Source of the DNA: Maritalea sp047634455
GTDB lineage: Bacteria; Pseudomonadota; Alphaproteobacteria; Rhizobiales; Devosiaceae
Direction: 5' to 3'
DNA length: 39,047 bases
Assembly (NCBI RefSeq): GCF_047634455.1
Contig: NZ_JBLIAI010000025.1
Coordinates: 1-39,047 of the forward strand
Shown piece after piece: positions 22,979 through 31,452 of the stretch. Position numbers and translations under genes: made by a program. The notes below the pieces were generated by a model. That model was not told where the DNA came from. It saw only the letters and a list, made by a program, of their open reading frames with translations, and did no database searches. Position 1 is the first letter of the stretch, and the number at the start of each line of letters is the position of its first letter.

Positions 22979-23767
22979 TTAGTTGGTGGCATTATTTGCC
23001 CGAAAGCGTTTGATCACAATAGGCATTAGAGAAACAAGGCCAAGTGCTGTAAACGCAATCAAAAGTTGAGGCGTGACCAAATCCCCAGGTGCCAATGAAA
23101 ACCCGCAACCGCTGCCATCAGTTGTCATACAGTTGGTGAATGCAATCGCCTGTGCTTCAACAAGCGAGGCAATTCCCACTCCGGCATAAGCGTACGCAAA
23201 GGTCCCCGGCGCAATGCCAAAAAGGGTCGTCCAAAAGAATATTTTAAAAGGCACACCCAGAATCGCGGGGACAATATTGACCAAAGTGAAAGGAAATGCC
23301 GGCACAAGGCGCAAGAAAAGCATATAATTGATTGCGTCATCTTGCATATTTTTGCGGATTTTTTGCACAAAAGGTCCAGCGCTTTCCCGCAACTGAGCGC
23401 CAAGTGATGTGCTGGTGATCCAAAACAAAATGGTTGCGCCCAGGGTGGCAGAAATGATGGTCACAAAGCCTGTGATCCACCACCCAAAGAAAATGCCACC
23501 AGAAACAGTAAGCACCCAAGCCGCAGGAAACGACAAGGCCACCGCTACGATATAGATCAGCGCGTAAAGGGCAATTGCCTGCCAAAAATTTTCCGCAATA
23601 TATGATTGCAAAGCGCCGTAATTCTCAACCAGCGCGCCGAAAGACAACACTTTGTAGGCACCGGTGGCCGCAATCAGGGCAATAAGAACAGCAAACGCGG
23701 CCAAGGGCAGCCAACGGCGAAGGGTTTTGGAAAGCGGGGCGTTATCTTGTTGGTGTTGCATTTTCAT
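22979..23767 (-). CDS. TVP38/TMEM64 family membrane protein
   Basis: A 262-aa polytopic protein of the DedA-like SNARE-associated (VTT) superfamily. Hydrophobic segments at about 17-40, 58-80, 85-115, 160-180 and 230-255 flank the conserved part with FPAAWVLTVSGGIFFGWWI and LRLVPAFPFTLVNIVPAILG, which carries the family's F-P re-entrant loop signature. Members are candidate lipid scramblases or transporters in the inner membrane. It is the first gene of the operon with the MerA-like oxidoreductase and the sensor kinase, and is divergent from rpmH, with 317 bases between. Confidence 0.9.
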   Translation of the reverse strand: MKMQHQQDNAPLSKTLRRWLPLAAFAVLIALIAATGAYKVLSFGALVENYGALQSYIAENFWQAIALYALIYIVAVALSFPAAWVLTVSGGIFFGWWITGFVTIISATLGATILFWITSTSLGAQLRESAGPFVQKIRKNMQDDAINYMLFLRLVPAFPFTLVNIVPAILGVPFKIFFWTTLFGIAPGTFAYAYAGVGIASLVEAQAIAFTNCMTTDGSGCGFSLAPGDLVTPQLLIAFTALGLVSLMPIVIKRFRANNATN

Positions 23768-23928
23768 CCGAATTGGTTGATCAGGTTATGCGCAACATAA
23801 CGTCATTTCCTCAAAAGTCCTTATAGGTTCACTTGAATTTGACGTGACGTGAACGCTGGCTCAATTTCAGTTGATTGCGCTCGCGCCAATTTCCCGTCAA
23901 ACAAGCAGATTCTTTCATGGCTTTAAGA

Positions 23929-23957
23929 TTGACTTGAGCTCCCATTTTGCCTATACA
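23929..23957 (+). promoter_or_regulatory. Sigma-70-type promoter upstream of rpmH
   Basis: TTGACT (23929-23934) and TATACA (23952-23957) are separated by exactly 17 bases, close to the consensus. The rpmH ATG is about 120 bases downstream, leaving a moderately long leader. The remainder of the 317-base gap (23768-24084) has AT-rich sequence but no gene or DnaA-box cluster that I can see. Confidence 0.75.
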
Positions 23958-24084
23958 CCGCGCAACTCGGCCACATTTTGTGGTGCGGCATAGATATTGT
24001 ATGGCGTGCTACATTATTATTTGATGGCAAACTGTAATTTAATTTCGAGAGGAACAGTGCCGTGAACGGCATTGTGGATGAGCA

Positions 24085-24219
24085 ATGAAGCGTACCTTTC
24101 AGCCTAGCAATCTAGTGCGATCACGCCGTCACGGTTTCCGTGCACGTATGGCGACAAAAAATGGCCGTAAAATTTTGAACGCACGCCGCGCACGCGGTCG
24201 CAAGCGTTTGTCTGCGTAA
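24085..24219 (+). CDS. rpmH: 50S ribosomal protein L34
   Basis: A 44-aa protein, MKRTFQPSNLVRSRRHGFRA at the start and RGRKRLSA at the end, a full match to L34 with its conserved basic core. It is a structural component of the large ribosomal subunit. It is followed by rnpA at 58 bases and yidC, the classical order. GTGGATGAGC upstream provides a modest ribosome binding site. The gene is below the size normally picked up by simple ORF cut-offs, so it is easily missed. Confidence 0.98.
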   Translation: MKRTFQPSNLVRSRRHGFRARMATKNGRKILNARRARGRKRLSA

Positions 24220-24276
24220 GAATGTTCCTGTGACCCGATGGATTTGCTTTGGGTCGAAACATTTGCAGGTGATTCT

Positions 24277-24639
24277 ATGCGCCGTTTGAAGCATCGGGCG
24301 CAGTTTTTACAAGCCGCGCGTGGACTAAAATCGGTCCGCCGCGGCTTTGTGCTGCAAGCAATTAAGTGTGACGAAGCTGAACCCGGCATTGGGTTCACCG
24401 TTACCAAGCGTGTTGGCAATTCACCAGAGCGCAACAGAATCAAGCGCCGGTTACGGGCGCTGAGCGAAAAAACTGCACAAAAGTTTCAGCCTAATTTCAA
24501 CTATGTATTGATTGGGCGCAGAGAAGCGTTACATGAACCCTTTAGTCTTTTAGAAGAAGGCTTAGGGCAGGCAATTGAAAAAATGCACAATCCACGCAAA
24601 CCACGCGTGGATTTACGGGAGCGGAAAGCAAAATCATGA
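24277..24639 (+). CDS. rnpA: Ribonuclease P protein component
   Basis: The product from the ATG at 24277 (AGGTGA upstream) is 120 aa, starting MRRLKHRAQFLQAARG, the usual RnpA beginning (L..R..F). GFTVTKRVGNSPERNRIKRR holds the RNR motif that contacts the RNase P RNA in tRNA 5' maturation. A longer frame from 24238 adds 13 residues not typical of the family. Its stop overlaps the yidC start by ATGA, indicating translational coupling in the rpmH-rnpA-yidC operon. Confidence 0.95.
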   Translation: MRRLKHRAQFLQAARGLKSVRRGFVLQAIKCDEAEPGIGFTVTKRVGNSPERNRIKRRLRALSEKTAQKFQPNFNYVLIGRREALHEPFSLLEEGLGQAIEKMHNPRKPRVDLRERKAKS

Positions 24640-26462
24640 ATGGTGAAGGCCGCAATTATATTTTAGCGATCGGCTTGTCGATCCTGGTCCTTGTTGGGTG
24701 GCAGTATTTTGTTGCTGGCCCACAGTTGGAAAAAGCACAACAACAAGCCGAGGTGGCGGCGCAACTGTCCGCAGAAACCGATCCAACGGCAGGATTGCCT
24801 ACTCCGGGCACAGTGGCCACTGGCACACAGACCGAGGTTTCGTCTGCTACAATCTCAGGCACGCGTGAAGATGTGATCGCTGCAACCGACCGCGTCAAAG
24901 TATCAACCGGCGCATTGGACGGTTCGATCAACTTGGTTGGGGGGCGTTTGGACGACCTCAATCTTGCTCATTACCGGGAAACTATTGAAGATGACAGCCC
25001 GGTCATCACTTTGCTTTCACCACAGGGTACACCATCACCATATTTTGTGGAGCAGGGGTGGACGGCACTCGCCGGATCAACGATCTCCCTACCAAAATCG
25101 ACGACAATTTGGTCTGTCGAGGGCAATTCGACTTTGAGTGTTGGTGCACCAGTAACCTTGGTTTATGACAATGGCGAGGGCATTAACTTCAAACGCTCGT
25201 TTGAAGTTGATGAAAACTACCTTTTCACGGTCAAACAAACTGTTGAGAACAATTCCGCTGGCGATATCGCGCTTTACCCCTATTCATATGTGACGCGCCA
25301 AGAAACACCTCAAACTTCAGGTTTCTTCATTCTACATGAAGGCCCAATTGGCGTTCTTGGAGACGCCAACCTTGTTGAATTGGCGTACAAGGATCTCGTT
25401 GAAGATAGCCGTAAAAAATTCGACGCAAAATCTGGCTGGCTCGGCTTTACAGATAAATACTGGGCAGCGGCGGTTTTCCCAGAACCAAACACGATTATCA
25501 ATGCGCAGTTTGACTTCAAAAAGACCGATGGGCGCGATACATATCGGGCAAGCTATGTGACGACAGAGCCAACTGCGGTTGCAGCGGGTACAACTGCGGA
25601 ATATAAAAGCTATGTGTTTGCTGGCGCAAAAGTCGAAAAAATTATCGATTCGTACGAGACAGGCCTTGGCCTGGATCGTTTGGAATTGTTGATCGATTGG
25701 GGTTGGTTCCACTTCATCACCAAACCGCTATTCTATGTGATCCGCTTCTTAAACGACATTTTGGGCAATTTCGGCCTCGCCATTTTGGCGGTGACCGTAA
25801 TGATCAAAATATTGTTCTTCTGGTTTGCCAACAAATCATACGCCTCAATGGCGGGTATGAAAAAAGTGCAGCCAGAAATGAAGGCCATCCAAGAGCGTCA
25901 CAAAGATGATCGGGCTGCCCAACAGCAAGCCATGATGGAGTTGTATAAGCGCGAAAAAATCAACCCAATGAGTGGTTGTTGGCCAGTGCTTATTCAAATT
26001 CCAGTGTTCTTCTCATTGTACAAAGTTCTGTTCGTCACCATTGAAATGCGTCAGGCACCATTTTTTGGCTGGGTGCAAGATTTGGCGGTGCCAGATCCAA
26101 CAAACTTATTCAACCTGTTTGGCTTATTGCCGGTTGACCCGACAAGCTTGCCATTAATCGGTGGATTTTTGGTGCTCGGCGCATGGCCGCTTATTATGGG
26201 CATGACCATGTTCGTACAAATGCGTTTGAACCCGCCACCTGCGGATGCAACACAGGCCGCGATCTTCGCTTGGATGCCCGTAATTTTCACGTTCATGCTG
26301 GCAGGCTTCCCTGCCGGGCTAGTAATCTATTGGGCTTGGAACAACTTCTTGTCGATTTGCCAGCAATATTTCATCATGAAACGGCACGGCGCGGATGTGG
26401 ACATTATCGGCAATATTTTGGCGACGTTCAAAAAGAAAGCGCCTGATGGCGACGCTAAATAA
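24636..26462 (+). CDS. yidC: Membrane protein insertase YidC
   Basis: A 608-aa YidC/Oxa1 insertase. An N-terminal anchor (about 8-25, ILAIGLSILVLVGWQYF) is followed by a long periplasmic domain (about 60-345) and the conserved C-terminal five-helix core: FGLAILAVTVMIKILFFWF, the cytoplasmic hairpin MKKVQPEMKAIQERHKDD, then PMSGCWPVLIQIPVFFSLYK and helices up to the WAWNNFLSICQQYF segment. It inserts inner-membrane proteins alone or with SecYEG. The tail KKKAPDGDAK is short and basic. A clear terminator follows 42 bases downstream. Confidence 0.97.
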   Translation: MNGEGRNYILAIGLSILVLVGWQYFVAGPQLEKAQQQAEVAAQLSAETDPTAGLPTPGTVATGTQTEVSSATISGTREDVIAATDRVKVSTGALDGSINLVGGRLDDLNLAHYRETIEDDSPVITLLSPQGTPSPYFVEQGWTALAGSTISLPKSTTIWSVEGNSTLSVGAPVTLVYDNGEGINFKRSFEVDENYLFTVKQTVENNSAGDIALYPYSYVTRQETPQTSGFFILHEGPIGVLGDANLVELAYKDLVEDSRKKFDAKSGWLGFTDKYWAAAVFPEPNTIINAQFDFKKTDGRDTYRASYVTTEPTAVAAGTTAEYKSYVFAGAKVEKIIDSYETGLGLDRLELLIDWGWFHFITKPLFYVIRFLNDILGNFGLAILAVTVMIKILFFWFANKSYASMAGMKKVQPEMKAIQERHKDDRAAQQQAMMELYKREKINPMSGCWPVLIQIPVFFSLYKVLFVTIEMRQAPFFGWVQDLAVPDPTNLFNLFGLLPVDPTSLPLIGGFLVLGAWPLIMGMTMFVQMRLNPPPADATQAAIFAWMPVIFTFMLAGFPAGLVIYWAWNNFLSICQQYFIMKRHGADVDIIGNILATFKKKAPDGDAK

Positions 26463-26504
26463 AACTTAACGTGGTCCGCTGGACCAACATGGATACTGAG
26501 CATA

Positions 26505-26536
26505 AAATCGCGTCGAACCCTCGGCGCGATTTTTTT
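26505..26536 (+). terminator. Rho-independent terminator of the rpmH-rnpA-yidC operon
   Basis: AAATCGCG pairs with CGCGATTT around a 12-base loop and runs into a T tract. A smaller hairpin (TGGTCC-GCT-GGACCA, 26472-26486) precedes it. The following gene starts only 10 bases after the T tract, so some readthrough or a promoter within the region must serve it. Confidence 0.85.
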
Positions 26537-26546
26537 ATGGTGATAT

Positions 26547-27182
26547 ATGTTCGGCCCAAGCCCTGACAATCCAACGCCCCTACCGGGGATTGATCAACTT
26601 ATCTTTTTAAAGAATTTCATTACCCGACCCGATATTGAGGTTGGCGATTTTACCTATTACGACGACGAGGACGATGCCGCCGCGTTTGAGCGCCGCAATG
26701 TCTTATATCACTATGATTTCGTCGGCGATAAGCTGATCATCGGCAAGTTCTGCTCTTTGGCCAAAGACTGTACATTTTTGATGAACGGCGCAAACCACAC
26801 TTTCACCGCCTTTTCCACGTTCCCATTTGCGATCTTTCAGAACGGTTGGGGCGATGGCGATGTCATGCAGCTCAAAAGTCAATCAAGAGGCGATACAGTG
26901 GTCGGCAATGATGTCTGGATCGGCATGGCGGCCACGATCATGCCCGGGGTCACGATTGGTGACGGAGCGATCATCGGTGCCCATTGTGTTGTGGCCAAAG
27001 ATGTTGCGCCATATTCGATAGTTGTCGGCAACCCCGCGCGAGAAGTGCGCAAGAGGTTTGAGGCGGACATCGTCGCAACTTTGCTTAAAACCAAATGGTG
27101 GGATTGGCCAATTGAAAAAATAACTCGGAATTTGGAAGCGATCACCAATGGGGACCTAGACGGAATGCGCAATGCGGTATAG
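26547..27182 (+). CDS. CatB/Vat-type xenobiotic acyltransferase
   Basis: A 211-aa left-handed beta-helix (hexapeptide repeat) acyltransferase. GANHTFTAFSTFPF (81-94) carries the catalytic His84 and the STFPF motif of the CatB/Vat group; VGNDVWIGMAATIMPGV and IGDGAIIGAHCVVAKDV are the hexapeptide coils, then PYSIVVGNPAREV. Family members acetylate chloramphenicol or streptogramins, but many chromosomal copies have unknown natural substrates. It lies between yidC and engB, which are usually adjacent or close in Hyphomicrobiales, and is 9 bases upstream of engB. Resistance should not be assumed from sequence alone. Confidence 0.88.
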   Translation: MFGPSPDNPTPLPGIDQLIFLKNFITRPDIEVGDFTYYDDEDDAAAFERRNVLYHYDFVGDKLIIGKFCSLAKDCTFLMNGANHTFTAFSTFPFAIFQNGWGDGDVMQLKSQSRGDTVVGNDVWIGMAATIMPGVTIGDGAIIGAHCVVAKDVAPYSIVVGNPAREVRKRFEADIVATLLKTKWWDWPIEKITRNLEAITNGDLDGMRNAV

Positions 27183-27191
27183 ACCGCTCAA

Positions 27192-27821
27192 ATGAGCGAA
27201 TTTAGCCCCAAAGAAATAGAAGCAGGCCGCCTGCTGTTTGCACGACCTTGGCAATTTATCAAAGGATGTGTGCGTATCGACGATTTGCCGCCAGGTGATC
27301 GTTTAGAAATTGCGTTTGCTGGTCGTTCGAATGTGGGTAAGTCTTCGCTGATCAACGCTTTGACCGGGCGTGTTAATTTGGCGCGCACGTCGAATACCCC
27401 TGGACGCACGCAAGAACTCAACATCTTCGAGGCTGATGATGCGCCGCTGCGGATTGTTGATATGCCTGGCTATGGTTTTGCGAAAGCGCCGAAAAAGACC
27501 GTTGAAAAATGGACCCGGCTGATACATTCCTATCTCAAGGGGCGGGCGACGCTGCGCCGGGTGTTTGTGCTGATTGATGGACGACACGGCCCCAAACCCG
27601 CCGACGAAACTGTGATGAACGAATTGGATACCGCTGCGGTATCCTATCAGATCGTTTTGACCAAAGCGGACAAGCCAAAAGCGGACGAAATGGAACGGAT
27701 ACGCGTTCGCACCGCGCAGATCATCGCCAAGCATCCCGCGGCGCACCCTGAGATGATTGTCACCTCATCCGAAAAGAATGTCGGCATAGAAGAATTGCGC
27801 GCTACAATTTCACGCTTCTAA
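27192..27821 (+). CDS. engB: Ribosome biogenesis GTPase EngB (YihA/YsxC)
   Basis: A 209-aa TRAFAC-class GTPase: G1 GRSNVGKSS (44-52), G2 Thr in ARTSNTPGRTQ, G3 DMPGYGFA, G4 TKADK and a C-terminal VTSSEKNVG region (G5). It assists 50S subunit assembly, and the small size and motif order are typical. It starts 9 bases after the acyltransferase gene and is convergent with the diguanylate cyclase gene. Confidence 0.96.
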   Translation: MSEFSPKEIEAGRLLFARPWQFIKGCVRIDDLPPGDRLEIAFAGRSNVGKSSLINALTGRVNLARTSNTPGRTQELNIFEADDAPLRIVDMPGYGFAKAPKKTVEKWTRLIHSYLKGRATLRRVFVLIDGRHGPKPADETVMNELDTAAVSYQIVLTKADKPKADEMERIRVRTAQIIAKHPAAHPEMIVTSSEKNVGIEELRATISRF

Positions 27822-27853
27822 TCGTTCAAAAAGTGAGCAAATTGGTAGGGTAT

Positions 27854-30523
27854 CTAGGACGCCTTGACCTGCTTGCTGCGCTCGTTCATGAAACGAACGA
27901 AGTCTGTAGCCGACATGGGCTTCGCGTACAGATAGCCTTGCAAGGCATCAACGCCCAGATCGCGCAAAATTTGGGCTTGCTCTTCTGTTTCTACGCCTTC
28001 TGCCAAAACCTCAATATTCAAGGTCTTACCCATATCAATCATTGATTTTGTCAATCGACGCTGGTCGTCAGACGTTGCAATTGAAGCCACAAACTGGCGA
28101 TCAATTTTGACGCGCTTTGGCTGCAAGTTAAGCAGTCCGACAATTGACGCGTGGCCGGTGCCAAAATCGTCGATGTCGATATCAATTCCCATTTCCCTAA
28201 TCTTGGCTAAGTTACGATCAACAATTGTATCGCAATCGTCCAAGAATATGGATTCAAGCAATTCAAACGTGATCTTGCCCGGCACAATGTCCAACTCTTT
28301 CAATCGCCGTATCAGGTTTTCATCCCTCAATCGAGGTGACGAAATATTTACCGATGCCTTTTCAACATTCACGCCCTGCTCTTCCCAATATTTCATGTCG
28401 TTGAGCACCGTCGCCAATATGTCATGATCGATGTCATCGATGACATTGATGTCTTCTGCGACTTTTAAGAATTCAAATGGCCCAAGAACGCCTTTATCCG
28501 GATGATCCCAACGCGCCAATGCTTCCACACCAATGATCGCACCTGAATGTGCGTCGAATTGCGGCTGATAAAACGGGATGAACTGCCCAAGCTCAAGACC
28601 CCACAAAATCTCCTCCGAGACTTCGCGCGCCTTCAATATGCGTGCCTGCTGATCGTCGGAGAAGAATTCAAAACAGTTGCGGCCAAGTTCTTTCGCGCGA
28701 TAGAGCGCTATATCGGACTTGGTCAATAGATCATTGAGATCACTTTCAGCCCTGTTTGCATAAGCGATGCCAATGCTTGCGCCAAAGCGACAGGGGTGCC
28801 CTTCATACATGAATGGAATTTTGAGGGACTCAATGATTAAATCGGCAAGCGCTGCGAGTTCTGCTTTATCAAAGTCTCGTTCCACAATGATTACAAATTC
28901 ATCGCCGCCCACCCTTGCAACAAAATCATTCTCGTCCAATGAATTGCTCAAGACTCTGGCCACATGCCGCAACGTCGCGTCACCTGCGAGGTGGCCAAGC
29001 GAGTCGTTGATTTGCTTAAAGCGATCCAAATCAATCGCCAACATCGCTACGGTCTCATCACTACGATCAGAGGCCGAATAATTTTCTATTGTCTGATCAA
29101 GGAAGCGGCGGTTTGGCAATTTGGTCAGGGGGTCATGCAGCGCCAAATGTTTAATGCGGATTTGCATGCCTTCAAGTTCGACATTTTTGCTTTCCGCCAA
29201 TCGCTTTGCACTCAGCAAATCGTCGCGTAAGTTGACATCCGGTGTTATGTCCCAGTTTACGCCCACCATTTTTGGGCTGCCCCCCACGGGGTGATAGTAA
29301 GCGCAACGCGATTGAAGGTGGCGCGTTTGACCTTGTGGGGTGATTATTCGAAATTCCGTATTTAACTGTGACTTGAGATCTATTGCGCGATTGAATGATG
29401 CTAAGACGTCCTCACGGTCATCCGGATGCAGGGCATCAGAAAATGTAGTTTCTGATCGCACGATTTCGTCCGGTTCCAGCCCGAATAGGATGTTTGTTCG
29501 CTGATCCCAAAAACGCTCGCCGGTTAAAATATCCACTTCCCACACGCCAATGTCAGACGATGAAAGCGCAACGTTCAGCCGCTCAGATATAAGGGCAATT
29601 CTCTCCTCGCGCGATGCGAGTTCTTCGGTTTGTTTTTGCCGCTGTCGCATCAAGTGTCCCGCATAGGCCGTGGGCGTGAAAACCAAAAGACCCGCGAGCA
29701 ACATGATAATCCGCAGGGAAGTCATATCAGCTTGGTTGGCTGTCCACCCCCCTTTCGGGGCGGCCAGCATTTGCCATGACCCATTGGGCAGCCGCACATC
29801 TACCGCTACCGCTCTCTCATAGTCGCGGTCAGTGGGTCCAAAAAATACATCGCCCCGGGCACCCAGTGCATCTCTTCCCACCAAGGAGACATCAATCGGC
29901 AGGTTTTTGTCCGTCAGACCGCTATTGGCATAGAGTTTTTCAACATCAATAACGGCGGATACAATGCCCCAAAAACGTTGGCTTCCGTCTGGGTTATCTG
30001 TGAATACAGGAAACCGTCCAATGAAGCCTTGGCCGCCTTGGACCAGATTTACTGGCCCCGCCAAGATGAGATTTCCACTGTCACGTGCGCGCAACGCCGC
30101 CGCACGTTGTGCAACATTTTTGTTGTAGTCTAGCCCCACCGCTTTTTCGTTGCCTTTAAGCGGATAGATCATCGAAATTACCAGATCAGGTGCGCCAGCA
30201 ATAATGGTCAATTCAGTGCGGCCATCAAAAAGATTTTTGGCGAGCCGCTCGAACTGTTCCTGTTTCATATCCGGCTGCCCGGATAACACAGAAACCAATC
30301 CTTTTGCCAACTGCAAGTTGGAATTGATGTTTCCCTCGAGCTGTGAGCGCAGCAGATTAGCCTGTGAAATCACCACTTCGCGCACAGACTGATTGTAAAT
30401 CGATCGACTTTGATATTCCGAATATAGCCAGAAACAAATCGTTAAAACCAACGCGATCAACGCGGGAATATTCGTCAAGCTCCAGAAGTGTTTTTTAAAT
30501 CCAAATTTCATTTTTTCCAACAT
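27854..30523 (-). CDS. CHASE-PAS-GGDEF-EAL cyclic-di-GMP signalling protein
   Basis: An 889-aa membrane protein. Transmembrane helix (about 17-34), a periplasmic CHASE-like sensor (about 75-235, with NLVQGGQGFIGRFPVF), a second helix (about 268-286), a PAS domain (about 315-430, ending VGVNWDIT), GGDEF (about 455-620) with the intact RVGGDEFVII loop, and EAL (about 640-880) with IIGVEALARW and DDFGTGHAS. Both catalytic signatures are intact, so it could make and degrade c-di-GMP; in many such proteins one activity dominates. It is monocistronic on the minus strand, 70 bases downstream of the amidotransferase-like gene. Confidence 0.94.
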   Translation of the reverse strand: MLEKMKFGFKKHFWSLTNIPALIALVLTICFWLYSEYQSRSIYNQSVREVVISQANLLRSQLEGNINSNLQLAKGLVSVLSGQPDMKQEQFERLAKNLFDGRTELTIIAGAPDLVISMIYPLKGNEKAVGLDYNKNVAQRAAALRARDSGNLILAGPVNLVQGGQGFIGRFPVFTDNPDGSQRFWGIVSAVIDVEKLYANSGLTDKNLPIDVSLVGRDALGARGDVFFGPTDRDYERAVAVDVRLPNGSWQMLAAPKGGWTANQADMTSLRIIMLLAGLLVFTPTAYAGHLMRQRQKQTEELASREERIALISERLNVALSSSDIGVWEVDILTGERFWDQRTNILFGLEPDEIVRSETTFSDALHPDDREDVLASFNRAIDLKSQLNTEFRIITPQGQTRHLQSRCAYYHPVGGSPKMVGVNWDITPDVNLRDDLLSAKRLAESKNVELEGMQIRIKHLALHDPLTKLPNRRFLDQTIENYSASDRSDETVAMLAIDLDRFKQINDSLGHLAGDATLRHVARVLSNSLDENDFVARVGGDEFVIIVERDFDKAELAALADLIIESLKIPFMYEGHPCRFGASIGIAYANRAESDLNDLLTKSDIALYRAKELGRNCFEFFSDDQQARILKAREVSEEILWGLELGQFIPFYQPQFDAHSGAIIGVEALARWDHPDKGVLGPFEFLKVAEDINVIDDIDHDILATVLNDMKYWEEQGVNVEKASVNISSPRLRDENLIRRLKELDIVPGKITFELLESIFLDDCDTIVDRNLAKIREMGIDIDIDDFGTGHASIVGLLNLQPKRVKIDRQFVASIATSDDQRRLTKSMIDMGKTLNIEVLAEGVETEEQAQILRDLGVDALQGYLYAKPMSATDFVRFMNERSKQVKAS

Positions 30524-30592
30524 ACTCGCCCAACAGTTTGATCTGGGAATAACTGTTATTCGACCTTATGAACGGAATGATTAATTATTAAT

Positions 30593-31318
30593 TTAGTTGA
30601 CCCGGTTCAAAAATCGGCGAAAGTACTCTGCCATGAGCGCGTTGTCGTTGTTTTTATCTATTGATTCAATGGCTTGTTGGCCAGTTTGCTCGTCAAAAAG
30701 ATCGCCGGACCTAAGCACATAAACGGCTTGCGCATAATCGTTGGCAAATTCGGGGTGCGCCTGAATGCTAATCGCCGCACCATTTTGGTATTCAAGGATC
30801 GCATTGGGGGTGAATGCGCTGCCCCCGACAACTTTACTGTTTGGCGGTGGGGAGATCACCTGATCCTGATGGATAACATTGAACTGCATCTGCGCTGGGG
30901 CATCGGCCATAAATTCAGGTCTTTGGGCAATTGAATATTGGTGTCGACCCACGCCCCAACCTTTTTGTGACTTCTCAACAACACCTCCCAACGCGTCGGC
31001 CATAATTTGATGCCCAAAACACACGCCGATCATTGGAATGCGACGCGCATAGGCTTCCCGGATAAAGTCGCGAAGCGGATCAAGCCACGGTTTTTTGTCA
31101 TAAACGCCCAGCGAAGAGCCGGAAATTATGATCGCCTCAACGTTTGCGATATCGGGCAAAGGCTCGTCTTCAATCAGGCTGACGGTTTCAAATGTAAATT
31201 TGCCGCCACCGTCGCCGAGCAAGTCCGCGAACATTTTGCCGTAATTGTCGAATTTATCCCGCAAAGGTTCCGCCACAAGGCCGGTTTGAAACACTGTAAT
31301 CTTCATTTTTTGCACCAT
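30593..31318 (-). CDS. Class I glutamine amidotransferase-like protein
   Basis: A 241-aa stand-alone GATase1 domain. GVCFGHQIMA places nucleophile Cys100 in the usual elbow, and IQAHPEF gives His188 and Glu190 of the triad; IISGSSLGVYD is the oxyanion-strand region. It resembles the glutaminase part of GMP synthase but has no synthetase partner. Related single-domain proteins act in glutamine or gamma-glutamyl amide metabolism. Start choice is uncertain between the ATG at 31318 and the ATG four codons in (MKITVFQTG). It is divergent from argB, sharing the intergenic palindrome. Confidence 0.9.
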   Translation of the reverse strand: MVQKMKITVFQTGLVAEPLRDKFDNYGKMFADLLGDGGGKFTFETVSLIEDEPLPDIANVEAIIISGSSLGVYDKKPWLDPLRDFIREAYARRIPMIGVCFGHQIMADALGGVVEKSQKGWGVGRHQYSIAQRPEFMADAPAQMQFNVIHQDQVISPPPNSKVVGGSAFTPNAILEYQNGAAISIQAHPEFANDYAQAVYVLRSGDLFDEQTGQQAIESIDKNNDNALMAEYFRRFLNRVN

Positions 31319-31345
31319 ATCCCCATGCCAAATTGAGTGCCAAAT

Positions 31346-31359
31346 AATTTGATCAAATT
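31346..31359. promoter_or_regulatory. 14-bp perfect palindrome between the amidotransferase gene and argB
   Basis: AATTTGATCAAATT is a perfect inverted repeat 28 bases upstream of the amidotransferase ATG and about 94 bases before the argB start. It may be an operator for the divergent pair; it also contains GATC. Confidence 0.4.
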
Positions 31360-31452
31360 TAGATTGGCCACATTTTTACGACCGAAGCAAGACAAGTCGA
31401 AGATTTTTGTTTATGGGTGTTAATTGTTGGTGGAACTGGGCGAGAAAACACA

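Noticed and set aside
23768..24084. Chromosomal origin near rpmH
   Set aside because: No cluster of DnaA boxes; one weak TGTGGATGA is not enough, and dnaA is not visible.
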